From positions 1,009,564 through 1,073,563 of the forward strand of contig MNCI01017909.1 in assembly GCA_015680685.1 (NCBI GenBank): a DNA stretch of 64,000 bases. The letters are read 5' to 3'. Below are positions 34,624-45,508 of the stretch, piece by piece. The notes beneath the pieces were generated by a model. It was not told the DNA's origin. It was given only the letters and a program-made list of their open reading frames with translations, and searched no databases. This DNA is from Gnetum montanum. Its lineage: Eukaryota; Streptophyta; Gnetopsida; Gnetales; Gnetaceae. The translations under genes and the position numbers were made by a program. Within the stretch, counting starts at the first letter, position 1; each line of letters opens with the position of its first letter.

Positions 34624-37600
34624 GTCCTAAATAGTATACGATAACTTATACTCATCCCGATGAGTATATTCCTGATTACACTTTTACCCTCCATCAGGAT
34701 GAATAGTTGCGTTGGAGAGATTTGTTTGGTAATATAGTTTTACCACTAGATCGATCTATTCCGAACATGCTCTTCCATGCCTTAGCACAGATTGGCATGA
34801 AGGACTTATTCGCTGAATACGTTGCTGGAAGATATCATGTGAGGGATTATCATCCCACCGTTGCCCAACGTATTCGAGATGAAAGGCAGAAGAGCCAACA
34901 CTCATTATTGAAGGGCAAGGTCCCCCATGTCCTTAGTGAAATAGGAGACGAGGAACCCCTCACAATGGGTTTCTTAGGAAATGATGTTCCTCCTTCTCAC
35001 AATGGTAAAGAGGTTAGGCATCAGAGCCTTCAATCAACTATACATGCTACGGGCTCTGATCCCCGTGAACACCAACTGTTCACGGCAGGAACAACCACTC
35101 ACACTAAGGACGGACACTTTGATCGTCACGACGATCGGGGCCGAAGCAGCCGAAGAGAAGGTAAGAAACATCGCCATGGTGATGGATCCCCTTCCTCTTC
35201 TCCTTCATCTCACCATTCACACTCTCCTTCCACATCTGGGCGCAACTACTATGAGCACAACGGAGAGGGTAAAAGTAAAGAAGATGAAAGACCTCGATAG
35301 GAAGGTCGGGAGTTAGGAGAAGGGCAAGGACGTAGGGAGAGTAGGGAACCACCACGAAGACATCACAGATGTCATGACCGGGAAGATCATGAAGAACCCT
35401 TACTCGTAACCTGAAGCATGCTAGACATCACAGAGGCAGTTAGGATCCCCACAAGGCACTTAAAAGATAGCAGGATCAAGCATCTGGACATAAATAATAT
35501 CCCACGTTTTGAAGGGGGATATAACGCTGATCCTTAAAATCATTTACAGGTATTCCATGATGCCTGTGCCTTCCAAAATATAGATAATGAGTGGCAGAAG
35601 CTTAAGTTGTTCCCAAAGACACTCACCAAAGAAGCAGAGAGTTGGTACCGGTCCTTAGAACCGGAAACCATCAGGAGGTGGAGTACGATGCTTGAGCTGT
35701 TCAACAACAAATATCAGACATACTCTAGAGTGTCCAATTTGCGTAAGCAAATCCAAGGCTGGAAACAAGGTGCTTATGAACCCTTGGATGCTGCCATGAC
35801 CCGTTACTATACACTGCTACATCGTTGCCCGGGCCATGGGTACGCTAAGTGGGATCAACTTCGCCACATCGTGGATGGGCTAAGGAATGAAACGAGAAGA
35901 ACTCTTGGGACTTATGCCCAAGGAAGACCTTCCCAACTGAGAGCCCATGAAGTTAAAAGTTTGTTGGAACAAGTAGTGCAAGAAGAGGATGAGCTACGTA
36001 AGAGGGAAAGTGCGGAAGAATACAACCGCGATCCCTCCCTTCACAAGAAGGGAGTGAAATTCTATGATGAGGAGGATGAGTCACCACTCGAAGAGTTGGT
36101 GAATCGAAAAACCGTGCTGATCCAAAAGTTAACAACCGAGGTATCGGCTAAGGTAGAACAAATGTGGGATTCCTTAGACTCAAGAATAGAAACAGTCTTA
36201 AAAATTGTAGAAGAGTCTAAGGTTGAACAAAGTAGTGACAAAGGAAAAACCAAGAGGAGAAACTTAAGCCCTGCATATAACAAGGGTAAGGGGAAAATTT
36301 CTATCTCCGATGAGGCTGTAAATTCTGATCCAAATGATGATGGTGGATCTGAGGTCTGCTACTATGACCATCCTAAGGGATGTTGCCCAATTATCTCACA
36401 TCTACAGAAGTCTGGGGTGTATGCGTTAAACCCAAGACTTAATCAACAACAAACACCCCGAAGGTTACCTTACCCACAAGGTAACCCAAGGCAGTTCCAC
36501 CAACCCTTGACATCTTATCCAAGTGGAACACCTCCACAACCTATTGGACAACATCAGCAGTGGCAATACCCACAATCATGGGGGATGCCACCGCCAACAC
36601 ATCAATACCCTTACCGGCAGCCCGATCCTTACGGTTATTATGTGCAGTAGCCAGTTTTCCCAGGTGACTCTATGGGTCACACTACCCCCCGACGTCACTA
36701 CCAAGTTTGGGAGTACTTTAGGAGGACTCCTTCTCCTCCGAGAGATATCTCACATTCAGCCCATTCTCTAACTCCACCCGCACCTCTTCCACCTATAGTT
36801 CTCATACAACCTATTCCAACAATGCAAGGGGAATTACCTACCCAACCGCAGCAACGTAACGCCGCGAGAGCTGTAAATATTCAGCATGTAAATATCCAGC
36901 CGAGTGCTAGTTCTGACAACTGTACAAAGAAGGGACCCTTCTTTAGAACTAGGAGCCTAGACAAACTCTTGCAACAACAAGCGGATGGTCACATGTATAG
37001 GCCTCTAACCACTAACGCTTCGGAGAACCCTTCAGTCCAACAACTAAGTACGCAAACAGTTATGTTAACACATACTGTAACTGACTGGATAAAGGTGGGC
37101 CACCTTCCCAGGAAACTACCTGACCCTGGGAACCCCTTAATTCATTTACAGATCACCAAAAATGCACCACATCGAGCTCTTCTTGACTCAGGTTCCGGAG
37201 TCAACTTAATTTCACAAAAGATGTATCACGCCTGGAACCTGCCACAACTTAAGAAGAGCAACATCCAACTGGAGCTGGTTGACCATTCCATCACCATTCC
37301 CTTAGGATTGGTGGAGGACATTATCACCATTGTGTGTGGGTGGTCATACCCAACCGATTTCCTGGTGATCGAAGTTAACAACGAAGGGGGCTTCCCCATT
37401 ATAATGGGAAGACCGTGGCTAAGTACCGTAGACGTGTACCTAGGAATTCGTGATCTTTCCTTGCAAATTTCTAAGATAAACATTTACGGAAAGATCGAGA
37501 AGAAGGAAGTTCCATGCATCACATACAGTGATTCATCGGGTGATGACATGGAGGATATGTCTCCATGTGAGAGGTGTACCCTTGAGAGTGAAAAACACAT

Positions 37601-37877
37601 ATGCCTATATGTAGCAACCACGCAACCAGTAATAGACACCCTGTGGTTGACAGCTACCAGTAAGAGTAGACAAATATGCATGGAACGAACTGAGGAAACT
37701 CATGCCAACAACCGTGGCATAGACACATTGGAATGTGAGCGTCGCCAACTTCCACCCCTCAACTTAAGATCATCAATTGGGAGAAGTTGGGCACTTCTTA
37801 GAAATTCAAATAGACGCTCACTATTTCGGATCTGTCCCTTACAAATCAGTCATGGGGGAGATGGCCACCTATGCTAA
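34624..37877 (+). pseudogene. Gypsy gag-protease, one continuous frame broken by stops
   Basis: A single frame runs from the gap edge to 37877, interrupted at 34704 (TAG), 35298 (TAG), 35412 (TGA), 35535 (TAA) and 36648 (TAG). In order: gag N-terminal part (DLFGNIVLPLDRSIPN), an Arg/Ser/His-rich linker (35100-35400), the gag core (DITEAVRIPTRHLKDSRIKH, then NNKYQTYSRVSNLRKQIQGW, a 347-residue open piece at 35607-36650), a Pro/Gln/Tyr-rich tail, and a retropepsin at about 37160-37440 with an intact LLDSGSGVNLIS active site and PIIMGRPWL. No CCHC zinc knuckle is seen. At 35412, 35535 and 36648 the decayed copy at 59.3-62.2 kb keeps the Arg, Gln and Gln codons, so these stops are C-to-T changes. 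The frame starts upstream inside the gap. Confidence 0.85.
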
Positions 37878-37900
37878 TCATATGGGGCCCTCAGTTCTTT

Positions 37901-38770
37901 TTCAATTTTTTTTTTACACATTTTGTTTTACAACGTTTTTGTTTTACACACTTTTCCAATCATGCTAACAATATCAATGATTAAAGGAGAAAACACCATC
38001 CATACATTTGGGAACTTAATTCAAATTACCAAAATACTTTTTCATGCTTTAGTAGATCAGTCTCTTCTTACCATTTATGCAATATTAAAAAGGTATTGTG
38101 CACAAACCATGGAGTATTCTTAATCTCATTATCTGTTTGTTCCTTAGTTTCAAATTAAAAACAAAAAAACAAAACCCTTAGTTAAACATCGTAAATACCT
38201 CAATGGGTCCATTGGATTTTCATCTAATCATTCAAAATTGATGCATGTGGGGTGGCAAAAAATCCAATGGTGTTATGTTTTAAGAAATCTTGAATGATGG
38301 TATCAAGCAAATTATCTAAGAGAGTAAAGTGAGGTTTAATGGCTTGATATTCACTCCTTGCTTCTACAGAATTCGAACCTATGCTTTCATTCACATTTAT
38401 AGCTTGCAAATCTGAAATAATCTACATCAATAGAAGTTCCCCTACTTAGTCAAGGTCATTGACTCAAAGGTCTCCTCCCAAAAAAGCACCTCTCTATGTG
38501 ATTTATTCTTATTTTTGGTTTTTTAGAAAAAGATGTTTAATTTCCCATACATTACATCATAGGTACCCTTGTAATTTTTCAAAATTATCTGCCACATTCA
38601 TATAGTCAATGTACCCGACATCATCAATAGTAATAAACATGAGAATTAAATGACTGATTCTTTATACAAAGACCATCTTAATGTCTCTTGCATTAAATTA
38701 GAGCCACCCGAGGAAAAGTTAACAACTTTTACGTATAAGTATCTCTTTCCAAAGAATATTACCATGTGTT
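37901..38770. other. Unassigned DNA
   Basis: T-rich start (TTTTTTTTTTACACATTTTG), then AT-rich sequence without recognised protein similarity. Short ORFs here show no motif. Confidence 0.4.
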
Positions 38771-38779
38771 TAATTCAAT

Positions 38780-39335
38780 GCAGACGCGGATGTGGACGCC
38801 AGGCGGTAACAGTGCTTTTCAATTCATTTGCGACATGGATCACCAAGTCTCATACGCACACCAAGTCTCATACGCAGACGCTGATGTGGATGCCAGGCGC
38901 TGACAGTGCTTTTGAATTCATTTGCGACATGGATCACCAAGTCTCATACGCAGACGCGGATATGGACACCAAAGCCAACTCAGGCGCTGACACGCAGACG
39001 CGGATATGGACACCAAAGCCAACTCAGGCGCTGACAGTGCTACCATGTTTTCAATTCATTTGCGACATACATAAACGCGGATGTGGACGCCAGGCGCTAA
39101 CAGTGCTACCATGTTTTCAATTCATTGCAACATGGATCACCAAGTCTCAGACGAGGATGTGGACGCCAAAGCCAACTCAGGCGCTGACAGTGCTACCATG
39201 TTTTCAATTCATTGTGACATGGATCACCAAGTCTCAGACGCGGATGTGGACGCCAAAGCCAACTCAGGCGCTGACAGTGCTACCAAGTTTTCAATTCATT
39301 TGCGACATGGATCACCAAGTCGGATCACCAAGTCG
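38780..39335 (+). repeat. Minisatellite with a unit of about 87 bp
   Basis: At least five full or partial units built from GACGCGGATGTGGACGCC, AAAGCCAACTCAGGCGCTGACAG, TGCTACCATGTTTTCAATTC and GACATGGATCACCAAGTCTC. The clearest unit spans about 39144-39230 (87 bp). Some units lack the AAAGCCAACTCAGG part and others are locally re-duplicated (38975-39035, 38840-38885). Because 87 is a multiple of three, two plus-strand frames stay open (38650-39354 and 39081-39371), the second repeating DMDHQVSDADVDAKANSGAD. This looks like an accident of the period, not a known protein. The block is GC-rich against its surroundings and ends 970 bp before the SABATH start codon. Confidence 0.85.
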
Positions 39336-39699
39336 GAGGAGACTGTATGTTTGATTCTTGTTTCAGCTTAATGGGACCTCTTTCTTTAAAAATGTCATAT
39401 CCGCCGTAGAAAATCAAGAAACGGGGAAGCACAGTTCCCACGTGGTTGGTTGGTTGGTGAATTGTGTTGAGCCAGCAGGAGGCTGGCAGGTAGCCACATT
39501 TATAAAAAGTATAAAAATTTATGATAGGGGTTAGAGAATCAAGAAATGCCGAACAGAGTTTCAAGTTCTTGGACGGTGACTCGTATTCACCCATCGGTGG
39601 TACTCCAGGTAGCCATGTTTATCCTTCTTGTGAAAGTTTGGTGGACGTCTGCAAAAGTTCAGTATTCAAGCAACATCTAAGTCATTGATTAATTACGGT

Positions 39700-39872
39700 T
39701 GGTCCATCGGGTCCGTCGTGATTTTAAGTGCGTCTCATAACTAGAACTAGACAAGAAACAGAGGTCGGTCCCTCGTGACTTTAAGTGCGTCTCATAACCA
39801 GACAAGAAACAGAAACAGAGGTCGGTCCGTTGTGACTTTAAGTGTGTCTCATAACCAGACAAGGAACAGACG
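39700..39872. repeat. Three-copy tandem repeat, unit about 57-65 bp
   Basis: Repeating GTCGGTCC, TCGTGACTTTAAGTG, GTCTCATAACCAGACAAGAA and ACAGAG. Units start near 39700, 39762 and 39823, with a small internal expansion (ACTAGAACTAGA in the first; AAACAGAAACAGA in the second). It lies about 430 bp upstream of the SABATH start codon. Confidence 0.8.
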
Positions 39873-40161
39873 AACGTGACAGCAACGTGACAGAAACGTA
39901 ATGGAAAACATTGCGGCATAAAAAATGTAAGCTGGAAGAAAATGAAAATTTCCACGTCAAAAATGACATAATACATGGGGAGAGAACTACCAACGCATAT
40001 TTATAAAAAAAATTGCAGTTCATGGTGAAATATGCTTAATTAAATGTATTTCATTTAATAACTATGAAAAAACTTTCAATTTTCTGTCTCAGAAATGGGT
40101 TTCCATTGCAGAAATGGAAAATGTAGAACATTGGCAATCCATTGCGTTTCTGGTAACTAGG

Positions 40162-40170
40162 TTATAAATT
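40162..40170 (+). promoter_or_regulatory. TATA box of the SABATH locus
   Basis: TTATAAATT lies 136-144 bp upstream of ATG 40306, with no better candidate nearer. It implies a 5' leader of roughly 110 bases. Confidence 0.5.
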
Positions 40171-40177
40171 GGTGTAG

Positions 40178-40259
40178 TAGTGTTCTGTTTCCCAATACAT
40201 AGAAGCATAGGAGCAATCAGTATAGTGTTCTCTTTCCCAATACATAGAAGTAATCAGTA
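40178..40259 (+). repeat. Leader duplication of the SABATH locus
   Basis: TAGTGTTCTGTTTCCCAATA at 40178 recurs as TAGTGTTCTCTTTCCCAATA at 40223, each followed by CATAGAAG and AATCAGTATAG. The first copy is 45 bp, the second 37 bp, lacking CATAGGAG-like bases. Confidence 0.8.
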
Positions 40260-40305
40260 TAGTATAAATTTTTATCATCGTTATATTTCTTCCACGCAAA
40301 CAATC

Positions 40306-43231
40306 ATGGCTGGGGCAATGCAGGAGGAAATGAATGAGAGCCAGGGACTTGGGCATAAGCCGATTTACTCAGTTCTGGCCATGAACGGCGGCCCTGATGA
40401 ATCGTGCTATGCCACCAATTCCCTTTGTCAGGTCTGCCCTTTAATTAATTCTAGTTACATTTGTCTCAAGGCGTTTCGGTGAAGAGATCTAAACTGAATA
40501 GTTTTGTTTCAACCAGTCTTATTTAGATAGGGTTAAATTTTTCCTTCAGGAAATATAAGCAACCACCGAAAGTTTCATAGCTGAAGCACTTTATTGCATA
40601 GTTACCATTACTAACCATGAATGCTTTTGGGTTTGGGAAAACTTGATTTTCTGCAAATTAAAATGTTGATTTCTTAGGTTCTGGACTGCTGTTGTGCACT
40701 GTGATTCTTGATCCTAGATAAGTGTATAACCTTGTAATTTTCCAAAACAATGACGTAATGCCTAAGAAGTATTCATCTACGCAATTAAAGATTGAACTCA
40801 ATTACGTAGGTTCCTGGAGTGTTTAAAGATTGAACTCAATTACGTAGGTTCCTGGAGTGTTATCTGAATCTTGACTGCGACAATGCAAATTTTTTCCTTA
40901 AAGCAATCTTAGATTTTGCTTGAAACGCGGAAAAATGTTTTTTATATATGATTATAATTATCATTGGATTAACATGCTGCTGCGATTTCAGAGAAGAATG
41001 ATCCTGGCATCCAGACCCATGCTGCGATCTGTGCTGCTGCAGACCACTCAAAATTTTTACAATAATTTTTCATCATCTCCACCAACAACAACGACCGTAT
41101 TTCGCATTGCAGACACAGGCTGTGCCACTGGCTCAAACACCTACATGACTGCTGACTTTATCGTCGAATCTGTGGCAAGAATGTTTACGAGCAGCTCCAA
41201 AGATTCACCCTTGGAATTTCAAGTATACTTCTGCGATCTGCCCTGCAATGAATTCAACACACTTCTCAGAGATCTGCCACACGCAACCCACAATCAAGAT
41301 TCTCAGCACATGGAGGATCATGAATCTAGCCATTTCTATTTTGCTGCTGCCATTAGTGGGTCACACCACAATTGACTGTTCCCCCGCAGATCCATCCATT
41401 TCTTTCATTCATCCATTGCTTTGCACTGGCTCTCTGTAGTGAGTACTCTACTAGCTACTTGTTTCCTTTATTTTGATCTGTTCTCTTCTGCTATCTTTCT
41501 GTTATTGTGCTACAGGCCAAAACTTTAAAACCCCAAAATAACAAGGTCTTTGAGCAATGCTGTCTATGGTTAGTGATTCATGAATAGTTTGCTAATAAGT
41601 AATCTGTAACATAGATTGAAAAATTGGATAGGATTGGCAAATCCTCAGTACTTTTTTAAGAAAATGGGATTAGAAAATCGGAATAAATTGGTGTAAGAAT
41701 CAGATTAAAATCATCAATATTAGCAAAAAAGAGCACTAGTTATCCACTCATGTTAGTAGCTGCATTTCCCAATTTTTTTCATCTAAGATCTCAATTAAAG
41801 TGGTAAATTAAATATAGAAATTTTAATTTTTTGTTGGCATTAGAATTAGTAATAAACTTAAAAAATTAATAAAAATATAATACTATTTATTATGTTAAAT
41901 GTTCTATCCGATTTTGAATCGGCTTCAATATGTCGCCATTAATTGCTGAAACTATGATCTATAATTTATGAGGTCTTCAATAATGAGTTAGGTAATGCAT
42001 CTATGCCTTAGCTTTTGGTGTAACGTGTAGTAGAGAAAGTGGGAAACAATCCATGAGCAACATCTGTCAATTGTTAAACACGTGCTTATTTCTGGTCAAT
42101 TTGGACCAGCCATGATCCAGGCAGTGATCTAGCGGCTGTTGGTCCTTTATAAGCAATCACTGTGATTCACGGTGTCGCTTATTTACCTTGGTTTGTGAGC
42201 ACAGCTAAAATATATTTTGAACGAATATATGCATATTCATGTCTGATCGATTTGCAGATTCCAAAGGAGGTTTTGGACAGGGATTCCAAAGCATGGAATC
42301 CAGGGCACATACATATATCCAATAATAATAATGCGCTTGTGGCCCAAGCTTATCTGAAGCAGTTCTCCGATGATTTGAAATCATATCTGAGTTGTCGTGC
42401 AGAGGAAATGGTCCATGGTGGAGGTCTTTTCATTGCTCTGTTTGGCCGCCAGTCTCCAGAGCCTACCAATCAAGAAGGAATTGCAGATGCTTTACATCAT
42501 ATTGAAGTCATCCTCAAGGAGATGGTAGAACAAGTATGCTACATAGTCCATCGTAATTCATTCAATAATCGATTAATTTCTTGCTGATCTTTTTCATTGA
42601 AAATATGCATCTAATTATGGTATTCCTTATATTTCTATTTGAAAAAATGGTACCTGGACTCTTAAAGTAAAGACTCTAACAGTTGATGTCTCCCTAATGG
42701 TAGTTGGAATGGGTTAGATCTAACTTTATTCATGTAAGAAATATGGATTCCAATATGTAATAAAATATCGGTAAACCTAACTTCAAATGACTATACATGA
42801 AGATATCACATGATATTACCTGAGATTTGGCAATGGTATGGCAATTCTAATGCATTTTTAATTTTCAGGGTTTAATTGAGAAGAGAATCTTGGACAAATT
42901 CAATGTGCCAATCTTTGCTCCAACATTGAAGGAAGTTGAGGATATTATTGATGCAGAGAAGGCTTTTGAGAAGAAGGAAGTGAAACTTTTGAAAGGATTT
43001 CCTCTTCTGAACGTAACAGAAGTGAAAAAGGGTGAGGAATTGGCTTTTGGGAGATCAGTGGAGCTCATATACAGATCTGTGTTTGAGAACTTATTACACG
43101 ATTTCATTGGAAGCAAAAGGAAAGAAGACTTGTTTAGTAGGATTAACAAAAGAGCTTTCGAATTCCCACAAGAATTTCTGCAAAACAGTGTTGATGTGGT
43201 GATTACATCTCTGGTTCACAAAGAGAAATAG
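40306..43231 (+). pseudogene. SABATH-family carboxyl methyltransferase, four exons, in-frame stop in exon 2
   Basis: Exons 40306-40431, 40992-41438, 42258-42533 and 42869-43231 join in phase 0 across GT...AG introns of 560, 819 and 335 bp, giving about 402 codons. The family methylates carboxyl groups of small acids (salicylate, jasmonate, benzoate, indole-acetate, gibberellins) with SAM in the cytosol. Visible signatures: MNGG near residue 26, SCYATNSLCQ (SAM/substrate site, family SYA-NS-Q), IADTGCATGSNT at about 81 (family ADLGCSSGPNT), FCDLPCNEFNTL at about 122, SSIALHWLS at about 182, GGGLFIALFGR, and GLIEKRILDKFNVPIFAPTL. The TGA at 41373-41375 replaces the Arg of the SFYGRLFP block and the preceding Phe-Tyr-Gly reads His-His-Asn, so this SAM contact is degraded. 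Homology resumes directly after the stop (LFPRRSIHFFHSS). Substrate cannot be assigned. It is most likely a young pseudogene; an assembly base error at the stop would still leave the altered motif. Confidence 0.88.
40784..40860 (+). repeat. 38-bp tandem duplication in SABATH intron 1
   Basis: AAAGATTGAACTCAATTACG followed by TAGGTTCCTGGAGTGTT occurs twice head to tail (units starting about 40784 and 40822) with no differences over the shared part, so the duplication is recent. Confidence 0.9.
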
Positions 43232-43576
43232 AAGCCAATATAGAACCTAGGATTTGAAATTTGGCATAAGTAGAATCATACATGCATTAGAGTTTAACCA
43301 GTTTCTACCATTTTAATCAGGTCCTAAGATTTATCTTGGATATGTGTCTATAGAATATTTTGAGAATAAGGACACCATTTAAAATGAGAGTAAAGTGTTT
43401 ACTTCTTAGTTTGTAAAATGTAGATGTGAGCCTCAGCACAATGAGCATTCACCCTCTAGCGCTCATCCTTATTTTGAGGAAATAAGTAAATAATATTCTG
43501 CTAATGCTGGTTGTTGTTGTTGTTATAAGGGCCAGGTACACTATCTTTTGTGTAAACCTTTTTCTTCTGGCTCAAG

Positions 43577-43582
43577 AATAAA
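43577..43582 (+). promoter_or_regulatory. Candidate polyadenylation signal of the SABATH locus
   Basis: AATAAA 346 bp after the stop codon. It is within range for a plant 3' UTR but on the long side. Confidence 0.35.
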
Positions 43583-43589
43583 ATAATTG

Positions 43590-44668
43590 TCTTTATTTTT
43601 CACAAAAACTTTTCCTGCATTGCACAATTTCTACAAACAAGAGGTGTTTTTCCTTCAAGGAAAAGATGTTGATGTGTAAATTTTTAGACATGCCAACACT
43701 TGTGAAAACTCGTTTTAGGAGACTATCGCCTAGGGCGTCTCCCGTATGGGTACAAAAACTCTGAAATATTAGATTAAAGGTTAGAAATAAATAATAAATA
43801 TTGCAATAATGAACAAACATACGTTTACGAAGTCATAAAATTTATAGAGGCTACATGTACACTCATGTATGTAGGTACATGTATCTTTGAAAATTTTAAC
43901 CATCTATAACAATTCGAAATTTATTATATGTAATTAAAATTTGGATATTAATATTTAAAATTGCTTGACAAAATGTGAAATAAACAAAATCTATTTATAT
44001 ATGTACATCATAATTATACTAAATTAATTAAAGAAGCGAAGATGGCATACAAAGAATGTATGATTATTCTGAAAATTTTGATAGCTAATTCATAATCAAT
44101 GAAGCGAAGATGGCATACAAAGAATGTATGATTATTGTGAAAATTTTGATAGATAATGCATAATCAATGTAATAATTTTGAAAGAATTAGGTGATAAAAT
44201 GATACAAAGTAAAACCTAGGTCATTTTTGTTGCGACCTATGGTTTGTGTTATAGTTAGGTTCCTACTTAAGGCTTATATTAAGACATATCAATGGAGAGT
44301 TACAATAAAAGACTATACTATTTAATATAAGAAATGCTAGTTGTAAATCATGTTATATTTTGTCTAGCTTAATGGGTTGGGTTAGGCTATGTTAATAGGA
44401 TAAATACACTAAAAAATTAAGGATGGATGAGTCCATTTTGAAGGGATAAAAGAGATTAAGATGTTAGGTAATAATATAAAGATGCCTTAACTACAACTCA
44501 AATTTACAATTCAGTACCTATAAACCAATAGTCTTACCAACAAACTTATCTTCTAATTGGCAAAGCTAAATGCTTGAAGCTTGTAAGATTTATATGAAAC
44601 TTGGTCCTTCATCATTAAGATTAGTTGCAATTTAACAATATTCCAAATTTACCATACAGTTACTTTAT
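43590..44668. other. Unassigned AT-rich DNA with a 68-bp tandem duplication
   Basis: No gene recognised. GAAGCGAAGATGGCATACAA starts at 44033 and again at 44101. The two 68-bp units (44033-44168) differ at only a few positions. Confidence 0.6.
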
Positions 44669-45508
44669 TGATGAGCGATAAGTATGCCTAGTTCTCCACA
44701 CAATCTATAATTCGTGGATGGTACTAACATTATATCAATTTTATAACATATGGTGTAGTTTTATAATTCGTGGATGGTACTAACATTGTATCAATTTTAT
44801 AACATATGGTGTACTAACATTATATCAATTTTATAACATATGGTGTAGTTTTATAACATATCGTTTGCTTCAATGTGAAGCATATGATCATTATGTTATC
44901 AGGCTCTTAATAGAATTAAGTAAAAATATAGAAATTAATTAATTAATCAAATCAACAAGAAACTAAATCCTAGTCTATCCTAGGGTGATGACTTTCTGTT
45001 TTCAACATACCATACACATCTTGAATTCATACACCAACTACTAGGTTAAGCAAGAAATAATGTTGTTAGGATTACCAAGCAATTATGTGTTTACACTAAA
45101 ATTTAGTCATGCTCATTCCACCATGATTTAATGTGCATGGGAAAGTAAATTATTAGGTTATTTCCCTAGAAATGAAATTGCAAGTAAAGTAATTTAAATC
45201 AGGTCAAAGTGCTGCAATGGAAGAGAATCAATCTTGACCTTTATTGTTGCTCATGAAATGTATTTAGATATATTCCACTTAAATAAAGACACCAAACAAT
45301 TCATTCATGACCACACTATGGGCACTTGCTGATTGTTTCTAAACTTAAGAAATAAAATTGCAAGAGTTCAACTACCTACTACATTAATGGTTGTCATAAA
45401 TGTAGTAAGTGGATGACATTTATAGGAAAAACTACCTATTACAATATCACATATGTGACATCACATGTAGGCCCCCAATATCACAACCCTATTATTTAGT
45501 ATTTATCA
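44669..45508 (-). mobile_element. Decayed gypsy LTR, minus orientation, with internal tandem repeat
   Basis: Starts TGATGAGCGATAAG and ends TTTATCA just before CCACCACAACTAACTAAAA, the same inner flank as beside the LTR at 2293-3186. It retains ACCAAGCAATTATGTGTTTAC, TTTATTGTTGC and GTGGGCACTT-like family blocks. Between 44706 and 44868, TATAATTCGTGGATGG, ACTAACATT, TATCAATTTTATAACATATG and GTGTAGTTT are repeated two to three times with a period of about 56 bp. Confidence 0.65.

Larger units (their letters stand above)
33554..37900 (+). mobile_element. Gypsy element 5' half, plus orientation, less diverged copy
   Basis: A 5' LTR begins TGATGAGACACGATATG at 33554 and runs into the N gap (34040-34623). 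The gap should hold the rest of the LTR and the PBS. A gag-protease frame follows to about 37877. RT, integrase, 3' ORF and the 3' LTR are missing: similarity stops near 37880 in T-rich DNA. It starts exactly where the minus-strand ORF at 31750-33553 is cut, so it was inserted into that older element or joined by a rearrangement. CpG content is visibly higher and decay lower than in the other gypsy copies. Confidence 0.8.

Noticed and set aside
33981-34694. Long open frames spanning 33981-34694 on both strands
   Set aside because: They consist almost entirely of the N gap and have no real sequence.
38650-39371. A host gene encoding a repeat protein in the 87-bp array
   Set aside because: No homology, no convincing start context or terminal domains; the open frames follow from a period divisible by three. 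Kept only as a finding to test.
40180-40305. Upstream start at 40180 for the SABATH exon 1
   Set aside because: The frame is open from there, but this part lies in the duplicated leader just after the TATA box and has no family similarity; ATG 40306 gives the usual N-terminal length before MNGG.
41361-41395. A tiny intron (GTGGGT...CCCCCGCAG) that would remove the in-frame stop of the SABATH locus
   Set aside because: It would be about 35 bp, below plausible plant intron size, and the homologous residues after the stop start before its acceptor.
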